Notes: generated from the letters alone by a model not told the origin. A DNA stretch of 64,000 nt from Cyanobium sp. PLM2.Bin73 (GCA_007694915.1 REEV01000066.1:119974-183973); one strand, 5' to 3'. Numbered from the stretch's first letter, positions 7,905 through 16,182 are shown. Program-made: numbers and translations.

Positions 7905-9223
7905 CATCTCAGGGGCCTTGGCGACGGCTCCAGTGGCTGCGCCGCCTGCCGCTGCCGCTCAGCGCCCTGCTGCTGATCGGTGGGGCGCTGCTGATGGCTC
8001 CCCATGGCGACCTGTTCGACCCCGCCCAGCTGCTGGCGTTCTGGAGGGCGGCGGTGGTGATGGGGCTCGGTTTCGTTCTCTCCTGGTTTCTGCCCGCGAT
8101 TCCGCGCACCACGTTCTGGGCCGTGGCGGTGCTCACCCGGCTGCTGCTGCTGTCCATGGAGCCCGGCGATGACATCTGGCGGTACCTCTGGGAGGGAGGC
8201 ATCCAGCTGCAGGGGTTCAGTCCCTACCACCTGCCCCCCGATGCCCCGGCCCTGGAGGCCCTGCGCCCGCCCTGGTGGGGGCAGATCAACCACCCGGACA
8301 CCACAGCGATCTACCCGCCCCTGGCGCAGCTGCTGTTCCGGCTGCATGCCGCCGTGGCCCAGCAGGTGCTGCTGTTCAAGGTGTCCTTCCTGGCCGCCGA
8401 CCTGGCCATCTGCGGCCTGCTCGCAGCCCGCTTCGGGGCGGCGTGCACGGCGCTCTACGCCTGGAATCCGCTGGTGATCTATGGCATCAGCGGTGGCGGG
8501 CACTACGACAGCTGGTTCCTGCTGCCCCTGGTGGCGGGTTGGTTGCTGGCCGAACGCGACCCCCGGCCGCAGGGTCGGCGCCGCCAGGCCTGGATCGATC
8601 TGCTGCTGGGCCTGAGTGTGGCGCTGAAATGGATCACCCTGCCGTTGCTGTTGCATCGGGCCACGAGCCGCTGGCGGCAGTTCCGGCGCCCCGGGCCGGT
8701 GCTCAGCACCCTGCTGCTGGGGCTGGCGCCGTTGCTGCTGGGGGCCCTGGCCTTCTGCCGTGGCCCGGTCTGTCCGCTGCTGCCCACCGGCTCCAGCTTC
8801 ATGCGTACCGGCCGCAGCGCCGAGTGGTTGCCCCACTGGATCGGCCAGCTCTGGCCCGCCTCGCTGCAGACCAACGCCGTGCATGGGTTGCTGCTGCTGC
8901 CGGTGCTGGTGCTGCTGCTGGCCACCACCGCGCGGCTGGGGGTGTTCGCCTGGCGCTACCTGCTGGCGCTGCTGCTCCTTTCACCGGTGGTGCACGCCTG
9001 GTACTTCATCTGGCTGATGCCCTTTGCCGTGCCCAGTCAGAACTGGGGGGCGAGGCTGGTGAGCCTGTCGGCCTTCGTGTACTTCGTGTTGCCCTCCCGG
9101 CTGCCCGACTGGCAGCTCACCACCCCGGAGCGGCTGCTGCTGTGGCTGCCCCTGCTGCTGGGTCTGCTGCTCAGCCGGTGGCCGTGGGGCCGCAGTCGAA
9201 CCGATCCGGCGGTTCAGCGGTAA
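7895..9223 (+). CDS. Polytopic membrane glycosyltransferase, GT-C/mannosyltransferase-like
   Basis: A 442-residue integral membrane protein with about ten hydrophobic segments. The first loop holds an acidic pair in PGDDIWRYLWEGGIQLQGFS, followed by PYHLPPD and NHPDTTAIYPPLAQLLF. This is the pattern of GT-C enzymes that use polyprenyl-phosphate sugars (GT87/PIG-M-like). ATG at 7895 overlaps the end of the GT2 gene (stop at 7902-7904), so the two are translationally coupled. Acceptor and sugar are unknown. The C-terminus is cytoplasmic-type basic (SRWPWGRSR). Confidence 0.75.
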   Translation: MDLTSQGPWRRLQWLRRLPLPLSALLLIGGALLMAPHGDLFDPAQLLAFWRAAVVMGLGFVLSWFLPAIPRTTFWAVAVLTRLLLLSMEPGDDIWRYLWEGGIQLQGFSPYHLPPDAPALEALRPPWWGQINHPDTTAIYPPLAQLLFRLHAAVAQQVLLFKVSFLAADLAICGLLAARFGAACTALYAWNPLVIYGISGGGHYDSWFLLPLVAGWLLAERDPRPQGRRRQAWIDLLLGLSVALKWITLPLLLHRATSRWRQFRRPGPVLSTLLLGLAPLLLGALAFCRGPVCPLLPTGSSFMRTGRSAEWLPHWIGQLWPASLQTNAVHGLLLLPVLVLLLATTARLGVFAWRYLLALLLLSPVVHAWYFIWLMPFAVPSQNWGARLVSLSAFVYFVLPSRLPDWQLTTPERLLLWLPLLLGLLLSRWPWGRSRTDPAVQR

Positions 9224-9250
9224 ACCCCGCACCTCCCAAGCCCCCACGCC

Positions 9251-10117
9251 ATGCACCCTCTCCGCCATCGCGCCCCGCTGGTCCTGGTCTGCGCGGTGCT
9301 GCTGCTGGGTGCCGCGGGCTGCGCCAGCGGGCCGGAGGTGCTGCTGCGCCAGATGGCCAACGGCGCCGTGGCGACCGCCCAAGCCCCCCGGCCGTCCCTG
9401 GATCCAGCCCCCTTCAACGCGGTGCTGAACGACGTGGTGGATGAGCGCGGCATGGTGGACTACGCCGCCCTGCAGCGCGATCCGGCCCAGCTCGATCGCT
9501 ACCTTCAGGCCCTGGCCGATCTTCCTCCCGAGAGCTTCGCCTCCTGGCCCGAGGCCGAGCAGATCGCCCTGCTGATCAACGCCTACAACGCCCTCACCCT
9601 GCGCTCGATCATCGATCAGGATCCGATCCGCCCCAGCATCAGGGCCATCCCCGGTGTGTGGAAACTTCGCCGCCACTCGGTGATGGGGCTGCGCTTAACC
9701 CTCGATGAGATCGAGCACCAGATCCTGCGGCGCCAGTACAACGAGCCCCGCATCCACGCCGCCCTGGTGTGTGCCGCCATCAGCTGCCCGCCGCTGCGCC
9801 GCGAGGCCTTCACGGGCCCGCAGCTGGAGCGGCAGCTGGAGGATCAGACCACCCGCTGGCTGGCCAGCGGCGAGGGGCTGCGGATCGACCGGGAGGCCGG
9901 GGAGGTGGCCATCTCCGCGATCTTCGAGTGGTTCGCCGAGGACTGGCCGCGGGCTGATCCCGATGCCCCCCCCGTGCCGGGCCACGAGAGCGAGAGCGCC
10001 GTGCTGCGCTTCATCGCCGGCCACCGCCCCGCCGAGGAGCAGGAGCTGTTGCTGGGGGGCGACTACCGCCTGACCCACCTCCCCTACAACTGGGATCTGA
10101 ACCGCCAGAGCCCCTGA
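9251..10117 (+). CDS. DUF547 domain lipoprotein
   Basis: A 288-residue exported protein. The signal peptide ends in LLLGAAGCASG, a usable lipobox, so it is likely anchored on the periplasmic side. The DUF547 domain runs from about residue 55 to the end: GMVDYAALQRDPAQLDRYL, PEAEQIALLINAYNALTL, WKLRRHSVMGLRLTLDEIEH, and the conserved HAALVCAAISCPPLRREAF that may hold a catalytic Cys. It ends YNWDLN as is usual. The function of DUF547 is unsettled. It follows the GT-C gene by 27 bp and is likely in the same operon. A second, decayed copy is at 5019. Confidence 0.88.
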   Translation: MHPLRHRAPLVLVCAVLLLGAAGCASGPEVLLRQMANGAVATAQAPRPSLDPAPFNAVLNDVVDERGMVDYAALQRDPAQLDRYLQALADLPPESFASWPEAEQIALLINAYNALTLRSIIDQDPIRPSIRAIPGVWKLRRHSVMGLRLTLDEIEHQILRRQYNEPRIHAALVCAAISCPPLRREAFTGPQLERQLEDQTTRWLASGEGLRIDREAGEVAISAIFEWFAEDWPRADPDAPPVPGHESESAVLRFIAGHRPAEEQELLLGGDYRLTHLPYNWDLNRQSP

Positions 10118-10244
10118 GGAGCCGCGCTGGTCCCCGACTCAAGGGCCCGGCAATCCAGGCGGTGTGTTGAGCGGTACTCACAACAGTCGATCGCAGAGCC
10201 ACTGGCCTCGGCGCCCCTGCTCCCGGTCGACCGTTCCCCTTGCC

Positions 10245-10442
10245 ATGTCCGCCATGACCTCCCTGTCCCGCCGGCTCTCCCAGGGCCTGGCCGCCGCCAC
10301 GATCTCCCTGGCGGCCCTGCCGCTCACGGCCCAGGCCATGCCCCACCAGCGGGGTTCCCTCACCGGCTGGCCACCCTCCCCCGCCGCTGAACGCACCAAT
10401 TGCGGAGCCGGTGGCTGCGGCGCGGCACCCGTCGCTGAGTGA
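10245..10442 (+). CDS. Small secreted peptide ending in a GGCGAA motif
   Basis: A 65-residue protein starting at ATG 10245. The first 32 residues are a signal peptide (SRRLSQG, then a hydrophobic stretch ending TAQA-M). The mature peptide is about 34 residues and has only two cysteines, in ERTNCGAGGCGAAPVAE. AGGCGAAP matches the repeat unit of the peptide at 534-740 (KGGCGAAK, AGGCGPAQ). The stop overlaps the GTG start of the next gene (GTGA), so the two are translationally coupled. Its role may be as a metal ligand or precursor peptide. I know no named family for it. Confidence 0.6.
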   Translation: MSAMTSLSRRLSQGLAAATISLAALPLTAQAMPHQRGSLTGWPPSPAAERTNCGAGGCGAAPVAE

Positions 10443-10864
10443 CCGTGCCATCTGACCCAGTCCCCACGATCGAGGCGGCTCCGGCCGCCTCCCGGCCTCT
10501 GCTGAAGCAAGCACTGGCCGCCTACGGCGTGGTGCCGAGCCTGCTGGCTGTGATGGCCGCCACTCAGGGTGTCGACCCCGCGGTGCTGGAGGCGATCCGC
10601 TCCTCCGGAAGCCTCGCGGATCCTCGCCTCGAGGCCCTGCGCTCCTTCACCCAGGCCGTGGTCAGCAGCCGTGGCTGGCCTCCCCAGGACGTCCTGGATG
10701 GCTTTCTCGCCGCCGGCTATGGCGAGGTGCAGCTGCTCGAGGTGGTGCTGGGGATCGCCTTCAAGACCCTGTCGAACTACGCCAATCACATGACAGGGAC
10801 GCCCCTGGACCCCATGTTTGAGGCCACGCGATGGAGTGCCGGCGATGGCGTTGCAGACGATTGA
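10439..10864 (+). CDS. Carboxymuconolactone decarboxylase/AhpD-like protein lacking the CxxC segment
   Basis: A 141-residue protein starting at GTG 10439. The N-terminal YGVVPSLLAVMAATQGVD and the C-terminal SLADPRLEALRSFTQAVV, RGWPPQDVLDGFLAAGYG and LEVVLGIAFKTLSNYANH match the peroxidase-like CMD family. Members are usually about 180 residues, with a central block ending in a CxxC followed by Ala-His-Ser. Here about 45 residues, including that active site, are absent, although the frame is intact. The protein contains no cysteine at all. It may be an inactive fold, a scaffold, or a gene in early decay. Confidence 0.78.
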   Translation: MTVPSDPVPTIEAAPAASRPLLKQALAAYGVVPSLLAVMAATQGVDPAVLEAIRSSGSLADPRLEALRSFTQAVVSSRGWPPQDVLDGFLAAGYGEVQLLEVVLGIAFKTLSNYANHMTGTPLDPMFEATRWSAGDGVADD

Positions 10865-11558
10865 CTGGCTCTGGCTGCTGCATCCTGTGCTGGCCGTGGT
10901 GGTGATCTACCCCCTGGTGGGCATGGTGGTGCGCCTGGGCCTGCAGGCCCGCCGGCGGCGCCTGGGGCAGAGCAAGCTGCCGGCGAGCAGCGGCCGTGAT
11001 CACGCCGATCTGGGCCGCTGGCTCACGGGCGCTGTGGTGGTGGCCGTGCTGGTGGCGCTGGTGGTGGTGATCCTCACCAAGGCGCCCCTCGCAGACTTTG
11101 CCGGCGGCCCCTCCCGCCTCGGCCTCCTCTCCCTGGTCACCGCCGGTACGGCGGCGGCCTTCGCTGCTTTCTGGCGGGCCCGCCAGCCGCCCTACCGGGC
11201 CAGCTTCGCGCTGCTCTGCTGGATCGGCCTGATCGGTCTCGGTCTTCAGCCCGAGGTGTGGCGCCTGAGCGACAACCCTCTGGAGCCGGCGTTCTGGCAG
11301 TCCCATTTCTGGGGCGGCATCGGGCTCTGTGGCCTGTTGCTGTTCGCCATGGCGGCCAAGCCGGAAACCCAGCGCAGCCTGCGCTGGCGGCGGCTGCACG
11401 TGTCCGCCAGTGTGCTGGCGGCGGTGGTGCTGCTGGCCCAGGGCATCAGTGGCCCCCGGGATCTGCTCGAGATTCCCCTGCACTGGCAGAAGCCGGCGAT
11501 CTATAGCTGCGACTTTGAGGCCCAGACGTGCCCGGGTGCGCCCGACCCCCAGTCCTGA
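10845..11558 (+). CDS. DUF4079 family membrane protein
   Basis: A 237-residue membrane protein with about six hydrophobic segments. WLWLLHPVLAVVVIYPLVGMV at the start and the later SHFWGGIGLCGLLLFAMA and RRLHVSASVLAAVVLLAQGI are characteristic of DUF4079, a cyanobacterial b561-like family with spaced histidines. ATG 10845 overlaps the end of the CMD-like gene by 20 bp. The C-terminus carries two cysteines (YSCDFEAQTCPG). Its stop codon directly abuts the stop of the convergent arsS gene (TGATCA). Function is unknown to me; a haem-binding electron-transfer role is inference from the histidines. Confidence 0.8.
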   Translation: MALQTIDWLWLLHPVLAVVVIYPLVGMVVRLGLQARRRRLGQSKLPASSGRDHADLGRWLTGAVVVAVLVALVVVILTKAPLADFAGGPSRLGLLSLVTAGTAAAFAAFWRARQPPYRASFALLCWIGLIGLGLQPEVWRLSDNPLEPAFWQSHFWGGIGLCGLLLFAMAAKPETQRSLRWRRLHVSASVLAAVVLLAQGISGPRDLLEIPLHWQKPAIYSCDFEAQTCPGAPDPQS

Positions 11559-12575
11559 TCAGGCGCTGAGGGCTCCCCCGCAGCTGGAGCCGGCGCCGGC
11601 GGTGCAGCCGAAGCAGTGGTCGGCCACGGCGATCGGCTCGCCGCTGGAGTCGTGCTGCAGCAGCTGGCGCAGGTGGCGTCGCGGGCTGCCGCCGTCGTTG
11701 CCGTCCTGCCCGGGCATCGGCAGACCCAGCATCTGGTTGAAGTCGCAGTCGTAGAGGAAGCCCTGCCAGTCCACGCTGACGGTGGAGCGGCACATCAGCT
11801 GGGCCAGGTTCGCCGGGTTGTGGCTGGCGCGCAGCAGCGCCATGTAGGTCTCCAGCTCACCCTGCTGGCGCAGCACCGCCGCGAAGCGCTGGATCGGCAT
11901 GTTGGTGATCGTGTACAGGCGGTTGAAGCGGATGCCGAAGTGCTCGGCCAGCTCGCGCTTGTAGTCGGCCTCCAGCGCCGCCTGGGGCGGCGGCAGGCTC
12001 GGCCCCTGGGGGTTGTAGACAAGATCCATCTCCAGGCCTGAGTTCTCGGCGCCATAGCCGAGGCCGTTGAGCTGCTGGAGGCCGGTGATGCTGCGCGCGA
12101 ACACGCCATCGCCGCGTTGCTGATCGACGTTGGCGGCGCTGTAGCAGGGCAGCGAGGCCACCACCGTGACCCCCTGATCGGCCAGAAAGGCGCCCAGATC
12201 CTCCTGGCCGGGCTCGCTGAGGATGGTGAGGTTGCAGCGGTCGATCACCGTCACCCCCAGCGCCCGGGCCTGCACCACCAGATCCCGGAAGCCGGGATGG
12301 AGCTCAGGGGCGCCGCCGGTGAGATCCAGGGTGCCGATGCCCCGGGCCTCGAGCACCGCCGGCACCAGAGCCAGGGTGCCGCCATCCATCATTTCGGTGC
12401 GGGTGGGGCCCGCGTTCACGTGGCAGTGGTTGCAGCTCTGGTTGCAGCGGTAGCCCAGGTTCACCTGCAGGGTGTCCACCCGGCCGCGGCGCAGGGCCGG
12501 GAAGGCCGCGGCTGCAGATGCTGGCGGGGCTTCAGACACTGGTGAGCAGCTGGGGGCCATCGGGTGTGCTGGCAT
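11559..12575 (-). CDS. arsS: Radical SAM arsenosugar biosynthesis enzyme ArsS
   Basis: A 338-residue radical SAM enzyme of the TIGR04167 family, held to build the 5'-deoxyadenosyl arsenical precursor of arsenosugars from the dimethylarsenic product of ArsM. The iron-sulfur site is CNQSCNHCHV (CxxxCxxC, near residue 44). LDLTGGAPELHPGFRDLV is the GGxP-type motif. The family's C-terminal Cys-rich block is complete: VADHCFGCTAGAGSSCGGAL (some relatives have selenocysteine there). Start ATG at 12575 or 12560 both overlap the anti-sigma gene, so the genes are coupled. It is last in a sigma/anti-sigma operon, which suggests control by that ECF system. Confidence 0.92.
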   Translation of the reverse strand: MPAHPMAPSCSPVSEAPPASAAAAFPALRRGRVDTLQVNLGYRCNQSCNHCHVNAGPTRTEMMDGGTLALVPAVLEARGIGTLDLTGGAPELHPGFRDLVVQARALGVTVIDRCNLTILSEPGQEDLGAFLADQGVTVVASLPCYSAANVDQQRGDGVFARSITGLQQLNGLGYGAENSGLEMDLVYNPQGPSLPPPQAALEADYKRELAEHFGIRFNRLYTITNMPIQRFAAVLRQQGELETYMALLRASHNPANLAQLMCRSTVSVDWQGFLYDCDFNQMLGLPMPGQDGNDGGSPRRHLRQLLQHDSSGEPIAVADHCFGCTAGAGSSCGGALSA

Positions 12576-13293
12576 CGGTGCTGAGGGGCTCGAGAGTGAT
12601 GCTGAGGGCCTGGGCCCCGCTGGTGGGTTGCGTGGGGATCGGCATCACCACGCTGCCGTCGGAGTTGGGCAGGAAGTGCACGCAACCCTTGGTGGTGCCG
12701 CCCACGTTGGCCCACAGGCGATAGACATGGGTGGGTGGCGCTGGCGGAAGTCCGCGGATCACCAGCAGGTTGTGGCCCTGCGCGGGGTTCACCACCACCT
12801 CGCCGGAGATGCCGCCATGCCCCTCGGTGCCCCGCAGCGGCAGGGTGCGGCTGGCCTGCAGGGCTGGCCCCAGCCCGGAGGGTGCCGCTGGAGTGCGTCG
12901 CAGGCTGGCCATCTCCCCGCGCAACTGCACCACCTGGGTGCCCAGCGCCACCAGGCCGAAGGCCATGGCCGCCAGGCCCAGCTGGATGGGCCTGGGCCGC
13001 CAGCGCCGGGCTTGGTCGTCGCTTCGGGGTTGGGGGCGGAGCCGTTCCGCCCGCAGTAGCTGCTGGCGCAGGCGTGGGGGAGGCCCTGCGGTATCGGGCA
13101 GGGCCATGGGCAGCAGCTCCAGGGTCAGCCGCAGGTCATCGAGCTGGCGCTGCAGATCCGGATCGGCGGCGAGGGCGTCGCGCAGCTCGTCACGCTCGCG
13201 TTCATCGAGGTCGCCGAGCACGTAGCCGGCCAGCAGTTCATCGAGATGGGGATCCGGGTGTTGGGAGTCAGGGGTGGCCATGGCGATCGGCAA
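12532..13293 (-). CDS. Anti-sigma factor with RskA-type C-terminal domain
   Basis: A 253-residue single-pass membrane protein. The cytoplasmic N-terminus (LDELLAGYVLGDLDERERDE) is the sigma-binding domain typical of RskA/ChrR-like anti-sigma factors without a zinc HxxxCxxC site. One membrane helix lies near residues 102-124 (IQLGLAAMAFGLVALGTQVV). The periplasmic part ends with the RskA fold (HVYRLWANVGGTTKGCVHFL). It overlaps the sigma gene by 26 bp (or 14 bp if the second ATG at 13281 is used) and the arsS start at its other end. The single Cys in the periplasmic domain could sense an oxidant or metal, but that is speculation. Confidence 0.85.
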   Translation of the reverse strand: MPIAMATPDSQHPDPHLDELLAGYVLGDLDERERDELRDALAADPDLQRQLDDLRLTLELLPMALPDTAGPPPRLRQQLLRAERLRPQPRSDDQARRWRPRPIQLGLAAMAFGLVALGTQVVQLRGEMASLRRTPAAPSGLGPALQASRTLPLRGTEGHGGISGEVVVNPAQGHNLLVIRGLPPAPPTHVYRLWANVGGTTKGCVHFLPNSDGSVVMPIPTQPTSGAQALSITLEPLSTDASTPDGPQLLTSV

Positions 13294-13888
13294 GGGGAGT
13301 GGGGGAGGCGGGAGGGTTGGCAGTGGCGCTGGTGGCGCCGGCGGCGAAATCGTGCAGGTGCCGGCGCAGGGCCAGCAGCCCCTGGCGGGAGCGGGTTTTC
13401 ACGGTGCCCAGGGGGATCTGCAGGTGCTCAGCAATGACCGACTGGCTCATGCCCTCGTAGTAGGCCAGCTCCAGCACCTGGCGCTGGTTGGCACTGATCT
13501 GGGCCAGGGCCGAGCGCATGCGCTCGGCCAGATCCCCCAGCTCGGCGGTGTCGTGGGGGCTGCGCTGGTGTCCGCCCAGCAGCTGGGTCGACCAGCGCTG
13601 CAGCAGCTGCCAGCGGTTGCGCTGCTGGTTGAGGCGGTTGATCGCCATCGAGCGGGTGAGCAGCAGCAGGTAGGCCAGCACCGGCCCGCGCCTGGGGTCG
13701 TAGCGCTCCTGGCGCCAGTAGCGCAGGAACACGTCCTGCACCAGATCCTCCGCCGCGCTGGGGTTGCGGCAGAGGCGCAGGGCCAGCCGGTAGACCGCCG
13801 GGCTGTAGGCGTCGTAGAGGCCGGCCAGATCACCGGGCGGTGGCGGCAGATCCTGATCGCTGACGCCCAAGGCTGAAGGGTGCACCAT
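13268..13888 (-). CDS. ECF (group 4) RNA polymerase sigma factor
   Basis: A 206-residue ECF sigma factor. ATG at 13888 is chosen because the open frame beyond it runs into the upstream gene and matches nothing. Region 2 is LYDAYSPAVYRLALRLC through AAEDLVQDVFLRYWRQE and LLLTRSMAINRLNQQ. Region 4 is LAQISANQRQVLELAYYEGM followed by SVIAEHLQIPLGTVKTR, an HTH. This looks like the SigK/RskA class. The cognate anti-sigma gene overlaps its 3' end. Targets probably include this operon (arsS) and perhaps the adjacent metal ATPases. Confidence 0.93.
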   Translation of the reverse strand: MVHPSALGVSDQDLPPPPGDLAGLYDAYSPAVYRLALRLCRNPSAAEDLVQDVFLRYWRQERYDPRRGPVLAYLLLLTRSMAINRLNQQRNRWQLLQRWSTQLLGGHQRSPHDTAELGDLAERMRSALAQISANQRQVLELAYYEGMSQSVIAEHLQIPLGTVKTRSRQGLLALRRHLHDFAAGATSATANPPASPTPLADRHGHP

Positions 13889-13929
13889 GCTGGAACTACC
13901 GGCAGCCGAGGCGATCGGTTTGCACCGTG

Positions 13930-13964
13930 CTGCCCACCTGCCCACCTGCCCACGTGCTGCCCAC
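13930..13964. repeat. Tandem 8-bp repeat upstream of the sigma gene
   Basis: The unit CTGCCCAC occurs three times head to tail at 13930-13937, 13938-13945 and 13946-13953, and once more at 13957-13964 after a 3-bp gap. The array fills most of the 83 bp between the end of the P-type ATPase gene and the start of the sigma gene, 42 bp upstream of the sigma ATG. It could be a regulator binding array or a slippage-prone spacer that changes promoter distance. Neither is shown by the sequence. Confidence 0.8.
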
Positions 13965-13971
13965 CTGCGCA

Positions 13972-16182
13972 TCAGTGAGGGCGGACAGCGGGCAGAGGCC
14001 GTAGCAGCCGCAGGCCGTTGGCGATCACCAGCAGGCTTGTGCCCATGTCGGCGAACACCGCCTGCCACATGGTGGCGGTGCCGACCAGGGTGAGCAGCAG
14101 AAACGCCCCCTTGATGCCCAGGGCCAGGGCGATGTTCTGCCAGAGCACCCACCACGTGCGGCGCGACAGGTCAATCAGGTCGACCAGCCGCAGCGGATCG
14201 TCGTCCATCACCACCACATCGGCAGCCTCCATGGCGGTGTCGCTGCCTGCAGCTCCCATGGCCACGCCGAGCTCGGCACCGGCCAGGGCCGGGGCGTCGT
14301 TGATGCCATCCCCCACCATGCCCGTCGGCGCCAGGCGCTGCAGCTCCGCAATCGCCTCGAGCTTCTGCTCGGGCAGCAGCTCACTGCGCACCTGTTCGAT
14401 GCCCAGCCGTCGGGCGATCACCCCGGCGGTGGTGGCGTTGTCGCCGCTGAGGATCAACGGGGTGATTCCCCGCTGTCTGAGTCGGTGGACGGCCAGCGCC
14501 GCAGTGGGGCGCGGCTGATCCGCCACGGCGATCAGCGCCAGCACTCCCCGGTCATCGGCCAGCAGGCTGACGCTGCGGCCCCGCTGCTGATGGGCCCGCA
14601 CCGCCTGCTCCAGCCCCGCGGGGTCGGGGCCCGATTCGCGGATCCAGCGGTGGTTGGCCAGTCGCAGGGGATGGCCAGCGATCACACCGGCAACACCGCG
14701 GCCCCCCTGAACCTCCAGCCCCTCCACCGGCAGCCGCTCGCCCCCGAGGGAGGTGGCAATAGCCCGGCTGATCGGATGGTCGGAGCGCGCGGCCAGCGAG
14801 GCAGCCCACTGGCGCAGGCGCTCGCGGGGCACGTGGCCGTCGATCACCTCGAAGGCCTCCAGGCTGGGCCGGCCGGTGGTGAGCGTGCCGGTCTTGTCGA
14901 AGGCGAGGATGCGCAGGCGCCGGGCCTGCTCCAGATGGAGCCCGCCCTTGATCACGATGCCGCGGCGGGCGGCGGCCGTGAGCCCGCTCACCAGCGTCAC
15001 CGGAGTGGCGATCACCAGGGCGCAGGGGCAGGCGATCACCAGCAGCACCAGCGCGCGGTACACCGCATCCAGGGGCGTGAGCCCCAGCAGCGGTGGAGAG
15101 AGCAGGGCCACCGCCAGCGCCAGCACGAACACCGCCGGGGTGTAGCGGGCCGCAAAGCGATCCACGAAGCGCTGGATCGGTGCCCGCGAGGCCTGAGCCT
15201 CCTCCACCGCATGGATGATGCGGGCCAGGGTGCTGCCGGCGGCCGTGGCGGTGACCGTGATCACCAGGCTGCCGTGGGTGTTCACCGTACCGGCGAACAC
15301 CGGATCGCCCGCACCCTTCTCCACCGGCAGGCTCTCGCCGGTGACCGGCGCCTGGTTCACGGCGCTGCTGCCAGCGGCCACCACCCCATCGAGGGGAATG
15401 CGCTCGCTAGGCTCCACCCGCACCCGCTGCCCCGGCGCCACCGCCTCCACGCCCAGCCGCTGCCACTGGCCCGGTGCCTGCTCCACGCTCGCCTGCTCCG
15501 GTGCCAGTTCCATCAGGCGGCTGATGGCGGTACGGGCTCGCTCGGCGGCGCGGACCTCCAGGGCTTCGGCCAGGGCGTAGAGCGCCATCACCATGCCCGC
15601 CTCAGGCCAGTGGCCGATCAGGAAGGCCCCGCTCACCGCCACCGCCATCAGGGCATTGATGTTGAGGCGGCCCTGACAAAGGGCCCGCAGTCCTTTGCCG
15701 TAGACCGGCAGACCGGCCAGGCCGATGGCTCCCAGAGCCAGGATGATTTCACTGGCCTCCCGCAGCAGCGAGGGCGGCAGCAGCAGCTGCAGCACCTCCG
15801 CCGCGCTCGCCAGCAGCAAGGCGGCGGCCAGCCTGCTCCAGGGCACCGCCTGGGCCCCGTGGCCTTCGGGCCTGCGCGAATCCAGCGGCACCGGCGGGTA
15901 GCCCAGGCGGCGGAGCACCGCCTCCGCCTCAGCCAGGGCCTTGGGCTCGGCGCGGATGGTGAGGGTGCGGTTGCCCGGCTGAAGGCGCAGCTCGGCAATG
16001 CCGGACACCCCGGCAAGGGCGTGGCGGATCTCGTTGGCCTCCGTGGCGCAGTCCATCGCCTGGATCCGCCAGACCACCTCCCCTGGCCCTTCCGGCTCCC
16101 GGACGGCGGCGGCAACCGCCGCCGAGCTGCCGCAGGGGTCGTCACGGCCGCAGCAGCCCTGGGGCGTGTGGGGCTGGGCCAT
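13972..16182 (-). CDS. Heavy-metal P1B-type ATPase, Zn/Cd/Pb class
   Basis: A 736-residue inner-membrane exporter. The N-terminus is Cys-rich (QGCCGRDDPC), then an HMA-like domain with AMDCATEANEI, where the second Cys of the usual CxxC is Glu, as in some ZntA-like pumps. Then come the ion path VIACPCALVIATPVTL, phosphorylation site DKTGTLTTG, SDHPIS, the A-domain TGES and the hinge GDGINDAPAL. The last helix begins FADMGTSLLVIANGLRL, with the aspartate that marks the Zn/Cd/Pb (P1B-2) class. ATG 16182 is used because the upstream frame is not conserved-looking. It diverges from the Cu-type ATPase across 100 bp. Confidence 0.9.
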   Translation of the reverse strand: MAQPHTPQGCCGRDDPCGSSAAVAAAVREPEGPGEVVWRIQAMDCATEANEIRHALAGVSGIAELRLQPGNRTLTIRAEPKALAEAEAVLRRLGYPPVPLDSRRPEGHGAQAVPWSRLAAALLLASAAEVLQLLLPPSLLREASEIILALGAIGLAGLPVYGKGLRALCQGRLNINALMAVAVSGAFLIGHWPEAGMVMALYALAEALEVRAAERARTAISRLMELAPEQASVEQAPGQWQRLGVEAVAPGQRVRVEPSERIPLDGVVAAGSSAVNQAPVTGESLPVEKGAGDPVFAGTVNTHGSLVITVTATAAGSTLARIIHAVEEAQASRAPIQRFVDRFAARYTPAVFVLALAVALLSPPLLGLTPLDAVYRALVLLVIACPCALVIATPVTLVSGLTAAARRGIVIKGGLHLEQARRLRILAFDKTGTLTTGRPSLEAFEVIDGHVPRERLRQWAASLAARSDHPISRAIATSLGGERLPVEGLEVQGGRGVAGVIAGHPLRLANHRWIRESGPDPAGLEQAVRAHQQRGRSVSLLADDRGVLALIAVADQPRPTAALAVHRLRQRGITPLILSGDNATTAGVIARRLGIEQVRSELLPEQKLEAIAELQRLAPTGMVGDGINDAPALAGAELGVAMGAAGSDTAMEAADVVVMDDDPLRLVDLIDLSRRTWWVLWQNIALALGIKGAFLLLTLVGTATMWQAVFADMGTSLLVIANGLRLLRPLPAVRPH

